Origin: Candidatus Nitrosopelagicus sp.
GTDB lineage: Archaea > Thermoproteota > Nitrososphaeria > Nitrososphaerales > Nitrosopumilaceae
Direction of reading: 5' to 3'
Assembly: GCA_028344575.1 (NCBI GenBank)
Contig: JAOMBO010000006.1
Location: 1 to 50,827, forward strand
Length of the DNA stretch: 50,827 bases
The position numbers and the translations under genes are program-made. The notes below the pieces were generated by a model. The model was not told where the DNA came from. It saw only the letters and a program-made list of their open reading frames with translations, and ran no database searches. The number at the start of each line of letters is the position of its first letter. Positions within the stretch are counted from its first letter, which is position 1. Below, one piece after another: positions 8,844-17,755 of this stretch.

Positions 8844-9599
8844 CTATTTTGGCCCCTGGTGCCTTAATGCAGCAAGAATTTCTTTTTCAAATTTTCCCAA
8901 ATTTTCATCCTCTGCAACACGAGGTCTTTTGTAATCAATATCAAGAGATTTTTTTACAACTGATGGTCTGTGGCTAAATACTGCAACACGTGAACCAAGT
9001 ACAGCTGCCTCAGGCACATTATGCGTTACAAATATGATGGTTTTTTTCGTTTTTTGCCAAATCATTTGCATTTCAACTAAAAGTAAATCTCTAGTCTGAG
9101 AATCAAGGGCTGCAAAAGGCTCATCCATTAATAATACATCAGGATCCATCACAAGTGCACGTGCAATAGCAACACGCTGTTTCATTCCAGTAGATAATTG
9201 ATACGTGTATGAATTTGCAAACTGAGATAATTGCATCATGTCAAGATATCTTTTGGATATATCATGACGTTCATTCTCAGGTATGCCAGCAACTTTCAAG
9301 CCATATTCAACATTATCTTCCACAGTTAACCACGGAAATAATGCACCTTCCTGAAATACCATTATTCGGTCTGGTCCAGTGTTAACAAGTTTTTTTCCAT
9401 CAAGTAATACTTCTCCATCATCAGGTTTTTCTAATCCTGCTAAAATTCTAAGAAAAGTTGATTTACCACATCCAGATGGACCAACTATACAAACAAACTC
9501 CCCATCGTCAACAGTAAGATTCACTCCACCAATTGCTTTGAGAGGTTTACCATCATGCTGAAAATATTTTATAATATTTTTTGCTTCTATCTTACCCAT
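8844..9599 (-). CDS. ABC transporter ATPase (SsuB/TauB/NrtD type)
   Basis: A 251-residue nucleotide-binding subunit. Walker A is GPSGCGKST, the signature is LSTGMKQRVAIARAL and Walker B is VLLMDEPFAALD, followed by an H-loop in IFVTHNVPEAA. The start is set at ATG 9599 (MGKIEAKNI) because GAGGAG lies about eight bases upstream; an in-frame ATG at 9614 would add five residues. It overlaps the end of the substrate-binding protein gene by eight bases (9592-9599), so it is translationally coupled. Confidence 0.92.
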   Translation of the reverse strand: MGKIEAKNIIKYFQHDGKPLKAIGGVNLTVDDGEFVCIVGPSGCGKSTFLRILAGLEKPDDGEVLLDGKKLVNTGPDRIMVFQEGALFPWLTVEDNVEYGLKVAGIPENERHDISKRYLDMMQLSQFANSYTYQLSTGMKQRVAIARALVMDPDVLLMDEPFAALDSQTRDLLLVEMQMIWQKTKKTIIFVTHNVPEAAVLGSRVAVFSHRPSVVKKSLDIDYKRPRVAEDENLGKFEKEILAALRHQGPK

Positions 9600-10623
9600 T
9601 GTAATTCTCCTCATTTGATGTCACTGATATATTTTCATGATAGAAAAGTCCATCAAGTGAGTAACCATCACGTCCAAGATATCCTAATGCATCAGCACGT
9701 TCGGCAAAAGTGTAAACAGAATTTTCCAGAGGTTCAGATGTTATTATTATATTTGAAAAGGATTTTTCCACAATGTTTTGAGGTAATGTTCGTCCCATAT
9801 AGCTATTCAAGAATTCATTGTAAAGTTTTTTAGATTCATCAGGATGATTATTGATCCATTGGGCAGTTTTTTCATTTGCATTAATCCATTTTTTAATTAT
9901 TTCAGGATTTTTTTCAATGTAATCTGATCTACCAATTAGTAACACTGATGAAAACTGATTTTCTGGCCAAAATTCGTTTTCATCAAACAGGCGAACTCCA
10001 TCAAGTTCTTCAACTAACATGGTTGCCCAAGGTTCAGGGACCCATGCACCATCAATGTCACCTTTTGCAAAAAGTGTATAGATATCAGGATTTGCTATAT
10101 TCAAAACAAAAACATCTCCTCCTTTTTCAGCAGTGACTAAACCATTTTCTGCAAGATAATGTCGAAGAGATACATCTTGTGTGTTACTGATTTGAGGAGC
10201 TGCAATTCGTTTTCCAGAGTAATTTTCAATCAAGTCCAATCCAGAGTTTTTTTGTATTACAAAACTTGCGCCACCACTAGCAGCACCTGCAAGAATTTTC
10301 AAGTCATTGCCATCAGATTTTAGAAAACCATTGATCACAGGACCAGGACCAACATATGCAATATCAACAGAATTTGAGAATATTGATTCGATTACCTGAG
10401 GACCACTATCAAAAATCTTCACTTGGATATCCAAATCAGCATTAAGATTATTTGCAAAAGTTTGAGTTTCCATTCCTATAATGGGTACTGCATGAACTAC
10501 ACTTGGAAAGAATGCCACACGGATATTATTTTCAGAATAATTAACAGAAGATTGAGTAAAGCCTACAAAAGCAATAATTCCAATGACTACAATTACGGCA
10601 CCAATTAGATATGAGATTTTCAT
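9592..10623 (-). CDS. ABC transporter substrate-binding protein (NMT1/SsuA-like)
   Basis: A 343-residue periplasmic-type binding protein of the sulfonate/nitrate/taurine/thiamine-precursor class. An N-terminal hydrophobic segment (residues about 5-24) acts as signal anchor. The mature part begins NIRVAFFPSVVHAVPI and includes SVDIAYVGPGPVING and IDGAWVPEPWATMLVEE, which are typical of this class. No lipobox Cys is seen, so it is probably held by the uncleaved N-terminal helix. It is first in the importer operon. The class does not predict the ligand; no assimilatory sulfonate or nitrate genes lie nearby. Confidence 0.85.
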   Translation of the reverse strand: MKISYLIGAVIVVIGIIAFVGFTQSSVNYSENNIRVAFFPSVVHAVPIIGMETQTFANNLNADLDIQVKIFDSGPQVIESIFSNSVDIAYVGPGPVINGFLKSDGNDLKILAGAASGGASFVIQKNSGLDLIENYSGKRIAAPQISNTQDVSLRHYLAENGLVTAEKGGDVFVLNIANPDIYTLFAKGDIDGAWVPEPWATMLVEELDGVRLFDENEFWPENQFSSVLLIGRSDYIEKNPEIIKKWINANEKTAQWINNHPDESKKLYNEFLNSYMGRTLPQNIVEKSFSNIIITSEPLENSVYTFAERADALGYLGRDGYSLDGLFYHENISVTSNEENYNG

Positions 10624-10755
10624 AAAACAGCGTTATGTCTGAAAGTTAAATAGCCATCGAATTTTAGCTGTAGCTATTCGTTTTCTAAATAGAATCTGGA
10701 GCCCAAATAGTTATCATAAAAGATAAATGCCCACATACATTCAAACAGTTGCATT

Positions 10756-11931
10756 ATGAAACAAAAATCAATACTTGCATTTTCAGGTGGATTAGATACA
10801 TCAGTAGTTGTAAAGTATATGCAAGATATGCACGACATGGATGTAATTACAGTAACAGTGGATGTTGGTCAAGGAGATGACAGTACCAAAATTGCAAAAA
10901 AAGCAAAAAAGCTAGGAGTTAAAAAACATTACAACATAGATGCAAAAAAAGAATTCGTTACAGATTATATTTTTCCAGCAATCAAAGCTAACGCATTATA
11001 TCAAAAGAAATACTGTCTTGCAACTGCACTAGCAAGACCATTAATTGCACACAAAGTACTTGAAATTGCAAAAAAAGAAAAAGTTTCATCATTAGCACAT
11101 GGATGTTCAGGAAAAGGAAATGATCAAGTGCGTTTTGATAATACATTGAGGGCCGGTTCTAATCTTCCAATCATTGCACCAATTCGTGATATGAACCTAG
11201 ACCGCGAAACCGAATTGAAATTTGCAAATAAACATGGAATTGAGATAGATAGTGTTGCAAAAAAATTCAGTATTGATCAAAATTTATGGGGAAGGGCAAT
11301 TGAAGGTGGAGTTTTAGAGAATCCATTCAATGAACCACCAGACGATGCATTCATTTGGATAAAGACAAAAAATTTACCTGAAAAACCAACATATTTGAAA
11401 ATCAAATTCAATAAAGGAATACCAGTTGAAGTGGATGGTAAAAAAATGCCTCCGGTGAAATTAATAGAATATATGAATAAAAAAGCAGGTTCCCAAGGCG
11501 TCGGAATAGTTGATCATATTGAAGACAGAGTAGTCGGAATAAAATCACGTGAAGTGTATGAGACACCAGCAGCAATTTGTCTAATTGAAGCACACTCAGA
11601 TCTTGAAAAAATGGTACATACAAAACATGAAACTAAATTCAAAACATTAGTAGATGATGAATGGGCATGGTTAGTTTATTCAGGATTATGGGATGATCCA
11701 TTAAGAAAAGAATTGGATGAATTCATTGAACAAGCTCAAAAACGTGTAACTGGAACTGTAAGATTGAAACTTCACAAAGGAAATGTCAGAGTTGTCGGCA
11801 GAGAGTCAAAATATTCTCTTTACAGTCACGACATAGCCACTTATGGAAAAGATTCCACATTTGATCAGAAATTGGCAAAAGGATTTGTTGAATTATGGGG
11901 AATGCAGTCAACAGAAGCTAATAAATTCTAG
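10756..11931 (+). CDS. argG: Argininosuccinate synthase
   Basis: A 391-residue enzyme that joins citrulline and aspartate with ATP, the penultimate step of arginine synthesis. The N-terminal pyrophosphatase loop SGGLDTSVVVKYM and HGCSGKGNDQVRF are family hallmarks, and the length is normal. It is followed after 20 bases by lysW1, so arginine synthesis sits at the head of the LysW-dependent cluster. This supports the idea that the cluster feeds both arginine and lysine. Confidence 0.96.
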   Translation: MKQKSILAFSGGLDTSVVVKYMQDMHDMDVITVTVDVGQGDDSTKIAKKAKKLGVKKHYNIDAKKEFVTDYIFPAIKANALYQKKYCLATALARPLIAHKVLEIAKKEKVSSLAHGCSGKGNDQVRFDNTLRAGSNLPIIAPIRDMNLDRETELKFANKHGIEIDSVAKKFSIDQNLWGRAIEGGVLENPFNEPPDDAFIWIKTKNLPEKPTYLKIKFNKGIPVEVDGKKMPPVKLIEYMNKKAGSQGVGIVDHIEDRVVGIKSREVYETPAAICLIEAHSDLEKMVHTKHETKFKTLVDDEWAWLVYSGLWDDPLRKELDEFIEQAQKRVTGTVRLKLHKGNVRVVGRESKYSLYSHDIATYGKDSTFDQKLAKGFVELWGMQSTEANKF

Positions 11932-11951
11932 AGATAGGTGCAAAAAAAAAT

Positions 11952-12119
11952 ATGAATTGTCCAGAATGTGACGCAAATATGAATATCCCAGAAGATGCCG
12001 CTGTAGGTGAAATTGTTTCTTGTGGAGATTGTGGTGCAGACTATGAAATCTCAAAGAAAGAAGGTTCCAATATTGAATTAAAAGAAGCAGAAACCGTTGG
12101 CGAAGACTGGGGAGAGTAA
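11952..12119 (+). CDS. lysW: Amino-group carrier protein LysW (copy 1, Glu-ending)
   Basis: A 55-residue acidic carrier protein. The alpha-amino group of glutamate or aminoadipate is attached to the gamma-carboxyl of its last Glu, protecting it during lysine/arginine synthesis. Two Cys pairs, CPEC near the start and CGDC near residue 24-27, bind zinc. The C-terminus is the canonical EDWGE. An AGGTG stretch precedes ATG 11952. The TAA stop is directly followed by the TTG start of lysX. A second copy at 17756 ends in Gln instead. Confidence 0.95.
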   Translation: MNCPECDANMNIPEDAAVGEIVSCGDCGADYEISKKEGSNIELKEAETVGEDWGE

Positions 12120-12974
12120 TTGCAGAAAATTTGCATAGTATTTGATAGGTTAAGAACCGAGGAAAAATTACTGCAAAAAAATGCAGAGGAATTAGGTTAT
12201 GAAACCTCTATGGTTGATGCAAAGATTACTAGTTTTGATACAGATAGTAAACCTGAAAATTTTGAATTCGGTGATGTGGTTTTAGAACGTTGTGTTAGTT
12301 ATTATCGTGGATTACATTTTACAGCATGTTTAGAATTCATGGACATACCAGTGATTAACAAATTTGACGTTGCAAATACTTGTGGAAATAAAATGATAAC
12401 ATCAATGTTGTTAAAGAAAAATAACATTCCAACTCCAAAGACTTACTTTTCTTTTTCAGCGGAAACAGCATTAGATAATTTTGAAAAAGTTGGATACCCA
12501 TTAGTTATAAAACCAATAATTGGTAGTTGGGGAAGAAGTGTCATGCCAGTTAAAGATAAAGATACAGCAGAAGCTGTAATTGAAAATAGACAGGTAACAG
12601 ATGGACCTCAGGACAGAATTTATTATTTACAAGAAATGATTGATCGTCCACCACGAGATATTCGTGTAATAACTGTAGGAGACCAAGCTATATCAGCAAT
12701 GTATAGAAAATCATCTGGAGGTTTCAAAACAAACATTGCACTAGGTGCAGACCCAGAACTTTGTGAAATTACAAAAGAGATGGAAGATTTGTGTGAAAAA
12801 ACATCGAAAGCAGTTGGCGGAGGAATTTTAGGAATTGACTTGATGGAAGACAAAGAGAAAGGATTAGTTGTACATGAGGTAAACAATACTGTGGAGTTTA
12901 AAGGATTGGTAAAAGTCTCAAAGAAAAACATTCCAAAAGAGATGATCGACTATGCAATTCATAATATCAAGTGA
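12120..12974 (+). CDS. lysX: LysW ligase, probably LysX (aminoadipate-specific)
   Basis: A 284-residue ATP-grasp ligase that joins an amino acid to the C-terminal Glu of LysW. It shows the ATP-grasp features KPIIGSWGR (about 131-139) and the metal site EVNNTVEFKG near the C-terminus. Substrate choice in the family is linked to a short motif. Here residues 201-205 are GFKTN, the pattern I recall for LysX (alpha-aminoadipate), whereas the paralogue at 17920 has NWKTN, the ArgX (glutamate) pattern. The start is TTG 12120, flush with the lysW1 stop. Family certain; substrate moderately sure because the gene follows argG. Confidence 0.83.
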   Translation: MQKICIVFDRLRTEEKLLQKNAEELGYETSMVDAKITSFDTDSKPENFEFGDVVLERCVSYYRGLHFTACLEFMDIPVINKFDVANTCGNKMITSMLLKKNNIPTPKTYFSFSAETALDNFEKVGYPLVIKPIIGSWGRSVMPVKDKDTAEAVIENRQVTDGPQDRIYYLQEMIDRPPRDIRVITVGDQAISAMYRKSSGGFKTNIALGADPELCEITKEMEDLCEKTSKAVGGGILGIDLMEDKEKGLVVHEVNNTVEFKGLVKVSKKNIPKEMIDYAIHNIK

Positions 12975-13017
12975 TAATGGCAATTACTGTTAAATTATGC
13001 TTTTTTAATAATAGATT

Positions 13018-14064
13018 ATGAAAGTAGGAATTGTAGGAGCCTCAGGATATGTAGGAGGAGAAGTTCTCAGATTACTTCTCAGTCACCCTAAAGTTGAAGT
13101 TTCGATGGTAACCTCAAGACAACATGTAGGAAAATTTCTGCACAAAGCTCAACCTAGCCTAAGAGGTTTTACTGATTTAAAATTTTCAGAGCTAGATTAT
13201 GAGAAAATGAGTGATAATTGTGACGTCGTTTTTACCGCAGTTCCACATGGAACAGCAACTGAGATTGTAAAGGCATTGTATGACAGAGGAATGAAGATTA
13301 TTGATTTGAGTGCAGATTATCGTTTGCATAATCCAGAAGATTATGGGAAATGGTACGGATGGGAACACCCACATCCAGATTATTTAGAAAAATCAGTATT
13401 CGGAGTACCAGAATTACACAGAGAAGAAATTAAAAAATCACAATTAGTTTCATGCCCAGGATGTATGGCAGTAACTTCAATGCTTGCATTAAATCCATTA
13501 ATTAAAAATAATTTAATTGATGAAGATCATATTGTTGTTGATTCAAAAATTGGTTCTTCAGGTGCAGGTGCAGGTGCAGGAACAGCACATGCAATGCGTG
13601 CAGGAGTTATCAGACCATACAAACCAGCAAAGCACAGACATACAGGAGAAATTGAACAAGAATTAAGTCAAACAGCAGGTAGAAAAATCAAAGTATCAAT
13701 GAGTCCACACGCAGTAGATGTGGTTAGAGGAATTTTATGTACAAACCATACATTCCTTAAGAAAGATATTGATGAAAAAGAACTTTGGAAAATATACCGT
13801 GCAGAATACAATGATGAACGATTTGTTAGATTAATTAGAGATAAAGACGGTCTACATAAATTCCCAGACCCAAAATTCTTAGTTGGTTCAAATTTCTGTG
13901 ATATTGGATTTGATCTAGACAGAGATAACAACCGATTGATTGCTCTATCGGCATCAGATAACCTAATGAAAGGTGCAGCAGGTTCTGCAATTCAAAACAT
14001 GAACGTCATGGCAGGATTTGATGAGTTCGAAGGAATTATGTATTCCCCACTAACACCAGTATAA
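13018..14064 (+). CDS. lysY: LysW-aminoadipyl/glutamyl phosphate reductase (LysY/ArgC)
   Basis: A 348-residue NADPH-dependent reductase turning the LysW-bound acyl phosphate into the semialdehyde. The N-terminal Rossmann motif GIVGASGYVGGEVLRLL and the active-site Cys in VSCPGCMAVTSML are present, as is SSGAGAGAGTAHAMR. Its place between lysX and lysZ makes it the LysW-pathway enzyme rather than an N-acetyl-glutamyl-phosphate ArgC. With only one copy here it probably handles both the lysine and the arginine branch. Confidence 0.92.
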   Translation: MKVGIVGASGYVGGEVLRLLLSHPKVEVSMVTSRQHVGKFLHKAQPSLRGFTDLKFSELDYEKMSDNCDVVFTAVPHGTATEIVKALYDRGMKIIDLSADYRLHNPEDYGKWYGWEHPHPDYLEKSVFGVPELHREEIKKSQLVSCPGCMAVTSMLALNPLIKNNLIDEDHIVVDSKIGSSGAGAGAGTAHAMRAGVIRPYKPAKHRHTGEIEQELSQTAGRKIKVSMSPHAVDVVRGILCTNHTFLKKDIDEKELWKIYRAEYNDERFVRLIRDKDGLHKFPDPKFLVGSNFCDIGFDLDRDNNRLIALSASDNLMKGAAGSAIQNMNVMAGFDEFEGIMYSPLTPV

Positions 14065-14067
14065 TAG

Positions 14068-14868
14068 ATGATTACGATAAAAATTGGTGGAAGCGTAGTA
14101 GATAATTTACATCCATCAACAATAGACGATATCAAAAAAGTTGTAGAACAAGAAGGTGTCATACTAGTTCATGGCGGAGGCAAAGAAGTAACAAAGGTTA
14201 CAGAACAATTAGGTAAAGAACCTAAATTTGTTGTATCACCTAGTGGGATAAAGAGTCGATATACAGACAAAGAAACTTCTGAAATTTTTACAATGGTAAT
14301 GTCAGGAAGAATTAACAAAGCAATTGTTCAAATGTTACAAAAAAATGGAATTAATGCTATTGGATTGTCAGGTATGGATGGGAAAACAATTGAGGCCAAT
14401 AGGAAAAAGAAGTTAATGATTATGAATGAAAAAGGAAGAAAACAGGTAATTGATGGCGGATATACAGGTAAAATTTCAAATGTAAATTCAGATTTAATCA
14501 AAACTATCATGGATAAAGGATACACTCCGGTAATTTCCCCAATTGCAATAAGTGAAGAGTCTGAATTTCTAAATGTTGACGGAGACAGGGCAGCAGCCAA
14601 TGTAGCAGGGCATGTCAAGGCAGATAAGGTGTTATTTATTACAAATGTAGACGGATTGCTCATGGAAGACAAATTGGTTGAAAAATTATCATTACAAGAG
14701 GCAAAAGAAATGATGCCAAAAATTGGATTTGGCATGGAAAAAAAGATTCTTGCTGCAACAGAAGCACTTGAAATGGGAGTTACAGAAGCATTAATTGCAA
14801 ACGGTCAAAAAGAAAATCCAATTTCATCCGCTATAGCACATAACAATTGTACGGTGATAACTAAATGA
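14068..14868 (+). CDS. lysZ: LysW-aminoadipate/glutamate kinase (LysZ)
   Basis: A 266-residue amino-acid kinase that phosphorylates the side-chain carboxyl of LysW-bound aminoadipate or glutamate. It carries IKIGGSVVDN at the N-terminus, VHGGGKEV near residue 35 and the nucleotide site FITNVDGLL. It starts three bases after the lysY stop and overlaps lysJ by four bases (ATGA, 14865-14868). The absence of N-acetylglutamate genes nearby and the LysW neighbours favour LysZ over ArgB. Confidence 0.92.
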   Translation: MITIKIGGSVVDNLHPSTIDDIKKVVEQEGVILVHGGGKEVTKVTEQLGKEPKFVVSPSGIKSRYTDKETSEIFTMVMSGRINKAIVQMLQKNGINAIGLSGMDGKTIEANRKKKLMIMNEKGRKQVIDGGYTGKISNVNSDLIKTIMDKGYTPVISPIAISEESEFLNVDGDRAAANVAGHVKADKVLFITNVDGLLMEDKLVEKLSLQEAKEMMPKIGFGMEKKILAATEALEMGVTEALIANGQKENPISSAIAHNNCTVITK

Positions 14869-16046
14869 GTGAAGATAAATTTCTTGGTAATCTTTACCAA
14901 AGATTTCCAGTAACAATAGAAAAAGGCGTGGGTGCACATGTATGGGATACCGATGGTAAGGAATACATTGATTGTATGGGAGGATATGGAGTCGCATTAC
15001 TTGGACACCAAAATGAAAGAGTTACCAATGCGTTGAAAGCACAACTTGAAAAAATTATTACAGTTCATAGTTCACTTTACAGTAAGACTCGTGAAGAATT
15101 TTTGGAAAATCTTTTCAAAGTTGCTCCAAAAAATTTGTCACAAGTTCATCTGAATAATAGCGGTGCAGAAGCAATTGAGGCTGGAATGAAATTTGCACGT
15201 AAGTTTACAGGAAAAACCGAGATGGTTGCAATGAATGGTTCATACCACGGAAAAACACTAGGTGCACTTTCAATTACATTTAATCCAAAATATAGAAAGG
15301 CGTTCAAACCACTTGTGGAAAAAGTATCATTTTCACCTTTCGGCGATATTGAAAAGCTTCGTGAAACAGTTAATGATCAAACAGCATTTGTAATTTTAGA
15401 ACCTATTCAAGGAGAAAGCGGTATTCATGTGGCCCCTGATGGATTTTTACAAGATGTTAGAAAATTATGTGATGAAAAAAATATTCTATTAATTTATGAT
15501 GAAATACAAGCAGGACTGGGACGTACAGGAAAGATGTGGGCACATCAACATTGGGATACCGCACCAGACATACTTTGTTTAGCAAAAGGAATTGCAGGAG
15601 GAGTACCAATGGGCGCAACATTAGTCAAACCAGAAATTTTAGACTGTATCTCAAAGGGAGAACATTCATCAACGTTTGGAGGAAATCCATTATCATGTGC
15701 AGCAGGAACCGCTACAATGCAGGCATTGACACAAGATAAACTAGTGGAAAATTCTGCAAATATGGGAAAAATATTCAGAGAAGGATTGGATAAATTAAAA
15801 GAAAAACATTCGGTAATTAGAGAGGTTCGCGGTAAAGGATTGATGATAGGAATTGAGTTAAAATTTGAAGTTAGAGATATACTAATGGAAGGTATTCAAA
15901 AAGGATTACTTTTACTATATTCGGGTAGAAATATCTTAAGGTTACTTCCACCACTAGTCATAACACAAGAAGATGTAACAAAATCTTTAGAAATACTAGA
16001 TGAATTATTTACTAATGAGGAAAAAAGAAAAAATGGCCAAGGATAA
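14865..16046 (+). CDS. lysJ: LysW-lysine/ornithine aminotransferase (LysJ)
   Basis: A 393-residue class-III PLP aminotransferase converting the LysW-bound semialdehyde to LysW-lysine or LysW-ornithine. The PLP lysine lies in CLAKGIAGGVPMGA, preceded by LIYDEIQAGLGRTG, and HSSTFGGNPLSCAAG is the phosphate-binding region. It overlaps lysZ by four bases and the downstream regulator gene by 14 bases. Same family as ArgD; context decides the name. Confidence 0.92.
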   Translation: MSEDKFLGNLYQRFPVTIEKGVGAHVWDTDGKEYIDCMGGYGVALLGHQNERVTNALKAQLEKIITVHSSLYSKTREEFLENLFKVAPKNLSQVHLNNSGAEAIEAGMKFARKFTGKTEMVAMNGSYHGKTLGALSITFNPKYRKAFKPLVEKVSFSPFGDIEKLRETVNDQTAFVILEPIQGESGIHVAPDGFLQDVRKLCDEKNILLIYDEIQAGLGRTGKMWAHQHWDTAPDILCLAKGIAGGVPMGATLVKPEILDCISKGEHSSTFGGNPLSCAAGTATMQALTQDKLVENSANMGKIFREGLDKLKEKHSVIREVRGKGLMIGIELKFEVRDILMEGIQKGLLLLYSGRNILRLLPPLVITQEDVTKSLEILDELFTNEEKRKNGQG

Positions 16047-16452
16047 GATTGATGAGAAGATTTTAGACTATTTGAGGAATGATTCTAGAGAATCATTTGT
16101 AGAGATTGGAAAAAAATTAAAGCTTTCAGAATCAGCAGTTCGTAGAAGAGTAAAGAATTTGGTAGATAACAAAGTCATTGAAAGATTCACAATTGAAATG
16201 GGAGAGACCAATTCTACAAGTGCAATAGTTTTGATATCTGTTGATTCAACTACAGATACATCAAAAGTGTCATCCAGATTAACAAAATTGTACGCAGTGA
16301 AAACAGTTTATGAAATTACAGGACAGTATGATATCAGTGTGATCATAAAAGCGCCAAGCATAACTGAAATTAATGCTGCAATTGATGAACTAAGAAAAAT
16401 TCCAGGAGTAATAGATACAAACACAGTAATTATTCTGAGAACAATCAGATAA
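16033..16452 (+). CDS. lysM: Lrp/AsnC-family regulator, LysM-like
   Basis: A 139-residue transcription regulator: N-terminal winged HTH (KIDEKILDYLRNDSRESFVEIGKKL, SESAVRRRVKNL) and C-terminal RAM ligand-binding domain with a GQYDISVIIKA strand. ATG 16033 is chosen because the translation from there (MAKDKIDEK) matches normal family starts; an ATG at 16000 would reach further into lysJ. In Sulfolobus an Lrp homologue called LysM sits in the same cluster and responds to lysine, so a local regulatory role is likely. A 17-bp inverted repeat follows its stop at once. Confidence 0.85.
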   Translation: MAKDKIDEKILDYLRNDSRESFVEIGKKLKLSESAVRRRVKNLVDNKVIERFTIEMGETNSTSAIVLISVDSTTDTSKVSSRLTKLYAVKTVYEITGQYDISVIIKAPSITEINAAIDELRKIPGVIDTNTVIILRTIR

Positions 16453-16455
16453 ACG

Positions 16456-16472
16456 AAAATCGATACGATTTT
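16456..16472. repeat. Perfect inverted repeat after lysM, followed by a T-run
   Basis: AAAATCG, three-base spacer ATA, CGATTTT: 7-bp arms that match perfectly, starting four bases after the lysM stop and 96 bases before the homocitrate synthase start. The 3' arm runs into five T residues. It could form a terminator-like hairpin or serve as a dimeric Lrp-type operator. Position alone does not decide. Confidence 0.5.
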
Positions 16473-16532
16473 TCAAATTCATACTAAATTAGATAAGAAA
16501 TAACTGAATACCTGCGAAGATAGTACGATTAT

Positions 16533-16542
16533 GTTTATATTA
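16533..16542 (+). promoter_or_regulatory. TATA-like box for the homocitrate synthase operon
   Basis: GTTTATATTA, centred about 31 bases before ATG 16568, in the only sizeable gap (115 bases) inside the lysine/arginine cluster. It suggests a second, separately controlled transcript: homocitrate synthase, lysW2, argX, lysK. Confidence 0.5.
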
Positions 16543-16567
16543 ATCATTTATTGCAACGAAATTAGTA

Positions 16568-17749
16568 ATGACTGATCCGAATCACTATGCAGATATGTAT
16601 AACTCATATGAAAAAACTCCAAAAAAAATTCGAGTATTAGATTCAACTTTACGAGAAGGGGAACAACATCCAGGAGTTTCATTTACAAATAAACAAAGAA
16701 TTCAGATAGCATGGATGCTAGATTATTTTGGTGTGGATCAGATTGAAATTTCACCCGTAGTATCACCAGATCATAAAGAAGCAACAAAAACAATTATCCA
16801 ACAAGGATTAAAGGCAGATATTGTTTCACATGGCAGAGCGTTAAGACAAGACATTGACACATCATTATCATGTGATGCAAAATGGGTAGCTGCATATCTA
16901 GGAATATCAGATATTCATCTAAAAGATAAATTACGAATTACAAGAGAGGAAGCATTAGAACGCGCAGTAGATACAGTAACTTATGCAAAGGATCATGGAT
17001 TAAAAATTAGATTCACGGTAGAAGATGGAAGTAGAGCAGAACCTGAATTTTTATTACAATTATGTAAATCAATTGAAGATGCAGGAGTTGATAGAATTAG
17101 CTTACCAGATACAGTTGGAATAATGCGACCAATTGGGATGTATAATTTTGTTAAGAGAGTTCGTTCAGAAATAACTACACCGCTTGATGTTCATGTACAT
17201 AATGATATTGGATTTGCACTAGCAAATGCATTTTCAGCATGCGATGCAGGAGTTGATCAAATCCATACTACAATAGATGGAATCGGAGAAAGAACAGGCA
17301 TACCAGCATTAGCAGAAGTAGCAGTTGCGTTAACATATCTCTTCAAATCTCCAAATGATTTTAGATTAGATATGTTAGCAGATCTTTCAAGACTCATAGA
17401 ACAATACACCACAATTCAACCATATGATTCAAAACCAATTGTAGGGTCATCAGCTTACAAGCATAAAGCAGGAACACATTTAGCTGCAATACTCAATAAT
17501 CCAGCAGCCTATGAACCAATTCCACCAAGAGTAGTCGGAAATAGAAGAAAAATAGTATTTGGTGAGTTAGCAGGTAAAACAGGTGCAAGTTATCTTATGT
17601 CATTATTAGGAATAGAGAAAGATCCTGAGACTGCAAAGAATGTTGCAGCAGGGTTGAAAAATCTCAGAATGGGTGATGTTTTAGAAATTCCACTAGAGGA
17701 TCGCCTTGAACGTAAAATAATTAAGGATGAAAAAATAGAGGAAAAATAG
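16568..17749 (+). CDS. hcs: Homocitrate synthase
   Basis: A 393-residue DRE-TIM metallolyase condensing acetyl-CoA with 2-oxoglutarate to homocitrate, the first committed step of the aminoadipate route to lysine. The N-terminal DSTLREGEQ motif matches homocitrate synthases (isopropylmalate synthases usually read DTTLRDGEQ). LDVHVHNDIGFALANA supplies the metal His pair, and GIGERTGIPAL follows. Its length lacks the long regulatory domain of LeuA. It is followed after six bases by lysW2, which supports the lysine role. Other genes of homocitrate-to-aminoadipate conversion are not seen beside it. Confidence 0.87.
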   Translation: MTDPNHYADMYNSYEKTPKKIRVLDSTLREGEQHPGVSFTNKQRIQIAWMLDYFGVDQIEISPVVSPDHKEATKTIIQQGLKADIVSHGRALRQDIDTSLSCDAKWVAAYLGISDIHLKDKLRITREEALERAVDTVTYAKDHGLKIRFTVEDGSRAEPEFLLQLCKSIEDAGVDRISLPDTVGIMRPIGMYNFVKRVRSEITTPLDVHVHNDIGFALANAFSACDAGVDQIHTTIDGIGERTGIPALAEVAVALTYLFKSPNDFRLDMLADLSRLIEQYTTIQPYDSKPIVGSSAYKHKAGTHLAAILNNPAAYEPIPPRVVGNRRKIVFGELAGKTGASYLMSLLGIEKDPETAKNVAAGLKNLRMGDVLEIPLEDRLERKIIKDEKIEEK

Positions 17750-17755
17750 GTAAAA

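Noticed and set aside
13018-16046. Classical acetylated arginine pathway (ArgC, ArgB, ArgD)
   Set aside because: The enzymes belong to the same families, but lysW, lysX/argX and lysK in the same cluster show the carrier-protein route.
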